A DNA stretch of 64,000 bases from NCBI GenBank assembly GCA_963790335.1, contig CAWBOB010000008.1, forward strand, positions 124,001-188,000, written 5' to 3'. Of this stretch, positions 62,222 to 64,000 are shown in pieces. Under the pieces are notes generated by a model. That model did no database searches, had not been told where the DNA came from, and saw only the letters and a list, made by a program, of their open reading frames with translations. The position numbers were made by a program, and so were the translations under genes. Numbering within the stretch: position 1 is the stretch's first letter; the number at the start of each line of letters is the position of its first letter. The stretch is from JAOUEA01 sp963790335. GTDB lineage: Bacteria; Actinomycetota; UBA4738; HRBIN12.

Positions 62222-64000
62222 TCAGACCGGCTCGGGCTCCACGAGGTCGTCCTGGGGGGCGAGCTGTGCGCGGATGCGTCGCGCCCACGACGCGACCGCC
62301 GCCGTGAGGCCGAGGAACACCACGCCCGAGACCAGCAGGATCGAGCGGGTCGTGGCCTCGCTGTCCTCGGTCCAGATGAGGAACAGGATCAGCGCGGGCA
62401 CGATGTAGCCGAGGTTGTAGGCGATGTCGAACAGGGCGAAGGCCCGCCCTCGGAAGTCGTCGGGCATCGACTGCTGCATGATCGTGTCGGCCGAGATCTT
62501 GCCCACGAAGAACGAGAAGAACCCGATGAACAACATGACCGCGAACCCGGCGACCGAGACGAACACGCCTCCTACGAGGGTGCCGGCGCCGAGCAGCGCC
62601 ATCGACAGCAGCAGCAGACGCACCGGCGGCACGCGGTCCTTGACCTTCTGCGCCACGATCATGCCGAGCGCACCGCCGACGAGACCGCCGACGCCCGACA
62701 GCACCAACGAGATCGTGTCGGAATCGCCGTCCCGCGACGAGGTTCTTGGCGTGCAGCCCGAACACGAACAGGCCGAACCCCCAGAACTGATAGCGGAGCA
62801 TCTGGAACGACGAGAGCCCGAGCGCGGCCGGGGGCGCGGCTCGCGACTTCCTTGAGGCCGGCGACCACGTTGTGGACGACCTGCGAGGCTTCCTGGCCGA
62901 AGGACGTCTCGCGCGGCTGCAGCTCGGCATGCCGCAGCCGTGACGCGACGAGCGCGCCGACGACGAGCACGCCGGCGCCCACGATGACCGGCACGAACGG
63001 GGGCACGAACCCGGCGAGCCCTCCTCCGAACACGATGCCGGCGATCTGCGCCAACGCGCCACCGGCCTGCGAGAGTCCGTTGCCCTGCAACAGGTCCCTG
63101 CCCGACAGCACGTCGGGCATGGCCGCCGACTTCACCGCGAGCGCCACGCGCACGCACGGCCTGCACCGCCAGCAGACCGACGATGAGCGCGCCGGTCGCG
63201 AAGGCGTCGCCCTCGGTCGTGTCGGAACCCAGCGGCGCCAGCACGACGATCGCGACCACGCTCACGACCACAGCCGTCACGATGTCGGCCCACCAGATGA
63301 CGCGCCGCCGGGGGAAACGGTCGATGAACACACCGATGAACGGTGAGATCGAGCGTATACGGGCACGTAGAGCGCGAGCACGACCGTGAGCAGGTAGTCG
63401 GCCGAGGGCAGGTTCTGCACGTCGAAGCCCTGCTGCCCGCCGAACGCGAGCGACTTCGCGATCGCGCCCTGCACGACCCCTTGCCCCGCCTGCGCCAGGA
63501 ACGTGACGCCCACGAGCACCGAGAAATCGCGGTTGCTGAACGCCGAGAACATCGCGGTGAAGAACGCGCCGAACGCCTCGAGCGGGCGCCGCAGCCAGGC
63601 GTCGGCGAGGCGCAGCGCGATCCCGACACCGATCGCGAGCGCCACGACCACCCAGCCCTTGGCGACGCCGAGCGGACCTCGCCACACGGCGAGCACCGCG
63701 ATGCCCGAGAGCAACACGATGACGATCGACATGCCTGGGATGAGCGCGATGCGGTCGACCGTCGTCCGGATGCCGAGCCAGCCGGCCGCGAGCCATCCGG
63801 GCACGACGAGGAGCAGGGCGAGCAGCGCGACGACGAGCAGGTTCTGCGGAAGGTGCTCGAGCGCACCGGGGTGGGCTTCGAACCTGCGTGGCTTCGGCCG
63901 CCGCCCTGGCCCGTGCTCGCTCGACCACGTCGGGCGGCGGCGCCCAGAGGCCCTCACCCTCGATCACGTACACGTCGGGGCCGACCTCGACGCCCTGCGA
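62222..64000 (-). CDS. MFS-type membrane protein, about five apparent frameshifts, start beyond right edge
   Basis: The coding signal hops between frames near 63900, 63355, 63150, 62840 and 62735 but joins into one MFS protein. In order: a soluble start (VYVIEGEGLWAPPPDVVERA), an N-terminal helix pair (NLLVVALLALLLVVPGWLAA), AFSNRDFSVLVGVTFLAQAG at MFS helix 1, FIGVFIDRFPRRRVIWWADI (the MFS loop signature), VVAGLKEVASRAAPPAALGL, and C-terminal helices from SLVLSGVGGLVGGALGM to ASWARRIRAQLAPQDDL. Substrate unknown. The frame is open at 64000, so the 5' end is missing. Five breaks are more than in any other gene here; real decay cannot be excluded. Confidence 0.68.
   Translation of the reverse strand, partial: SQGVEVGPDVYVIEGEGLWAPPPDVVERARARAAAEATQVRSPPRCARAPSAEPARRRAARPAPRRARMARGRLARHPDDGRPHRAHPRHVDRHRVALGHRGARRVARSARRRQGLGGRGARDRCRDRAAPRRRLAAAPARGVRRVLHRDVLGVQQPRFLGARGRHVPGAGGARGRAGRDREVARVRRAAGLRRAEPALGRLPAHGRARALRARIRSISPFIGVFIDRFPRRRVIWWADIVTAVVVSVVAIVVLAPLGSDTTEGDAFATGALIVGLLAVQAVRARGARGEVGGHARRAVGQGPVAGQRTLAGRWRVGADRRHRVRRRARRVRAPVRAGHRGRRRARRRRARRVTAAACRAAAARDVLRPGSLAGRPQRGRRPQGSREPRPRPRSGSRRSRCSAISSGGSACSCSGCTPRTSSRDGDSDTISLVLSGVGGLVGGALGMIVAQKVKDRVPPVRLLLLSMALLGAGTLVGGVFVSVAGFAVMLFIGFFSFFVGKISADTIMQQSMPDDFRGRAFALFDIAYNLGYIVPALILFLIWTEDSEATTRSILLVSGVVFLGLTAAVASWARRIRAQLAPQDDLVEPEPV

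Overview
The window is a 64 kb piece of a very GC-rich chromosome (roughly 70% GC by eye), densely packed with genes on both strands. It has no insertion sequences, prophage or CRISPR array. The gene set points to a deep-branching actinobacterium (Actinomycetota): actinobacterial DUF5318, DUF4244 and Rv3654c-type proteins, an actinobacterial-style tad pilus operon, a WS/DGAT acyltransferase, menaquinone biosynthesis, a PBP1 with a Pro/Ser-rich tail, and many genes whose start codon lies 6-10 nt downstream of a TANNNT -10 element. The class cannot be decided from the sequence alone.

Layout. 0-9.7 kb is a split menaquinone locus: partial menE at the left edge (-), a secreted endonuclease/phosphatase-like protein (-), menB-menA-menD (+), a DUF6714 protein, a small membrane protein behind a PadR-type operator, then merR-menG-menF (-). 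9.8-15.3 kb holds two membrane glycosyltransferases and a response regulator/histidine kinase pair. 15.3-20.6 kb has a bifunctional penicillin-binding protein, DUF5318, cupin, DUF983, DUF4126 and a secreted protein ended by a strong hairpin. 20.6-25.5 kb is a tad/Flp pilus operon (cpaE-tadA-tadB-tadC-flp-like-tadE-tadE-like) in which most genes overlap. 25.7-31.8 kb carries a membrane glycosyltransferase, a 1059-aa adenylate-cyclase/ATPase/TPR protein, an Lrp-type ligand-binding protein and a membrane-anchored secreted protein.

31.9-41.1 kb is an envelope/secreted block: a propeller lipoprotein, an ECF sigma factor, an anti-sigma factor fused to a large extracytoplasmic domain, a protein made of two M15-type peptidase units, a secreted propeller protein and an S1/P1-nuclease-like protein. 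41.2-49.4 kb holds a methyltransferase, a MoaD-like/BNR-repeat pair, a HAD phosphatase, a PadR regulator, the selenocysteine tRNA (anticodon TCA), a DinB-like protein, an MFS transporter and a Ppx/GppA phosphatase. 49.4-64 kb holds a PAS histidine kinase, an M20 peptidase, a zinc alcohol dehydrogenase with an acyltransferase, a diguanylate cyclase, a principal-type sigma factor, a Ycf46-like AAA ATPase, a hydrolase, WS/DGAT, AlaX, an EamA transporter, a small conserved protein and an MFS protein running off the right edge.

Three general observations. (1) About 19 single-base indels break otherwise intact conserved genes (menF, menG, PBP1, cpaE, tadB, alaX and others), which looks like residual assembly error rather than gene decay; the affected genes are given as single CDS entries spanning the break. 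(2) Leaderless transcription appears widespread. (3) The same inverted repeat, TAGTC-N7-GACTA, lies upstream of the PadR gene and of an unlinked membrane-protein gene 39 kb away, suggesting a small PadR regulon.
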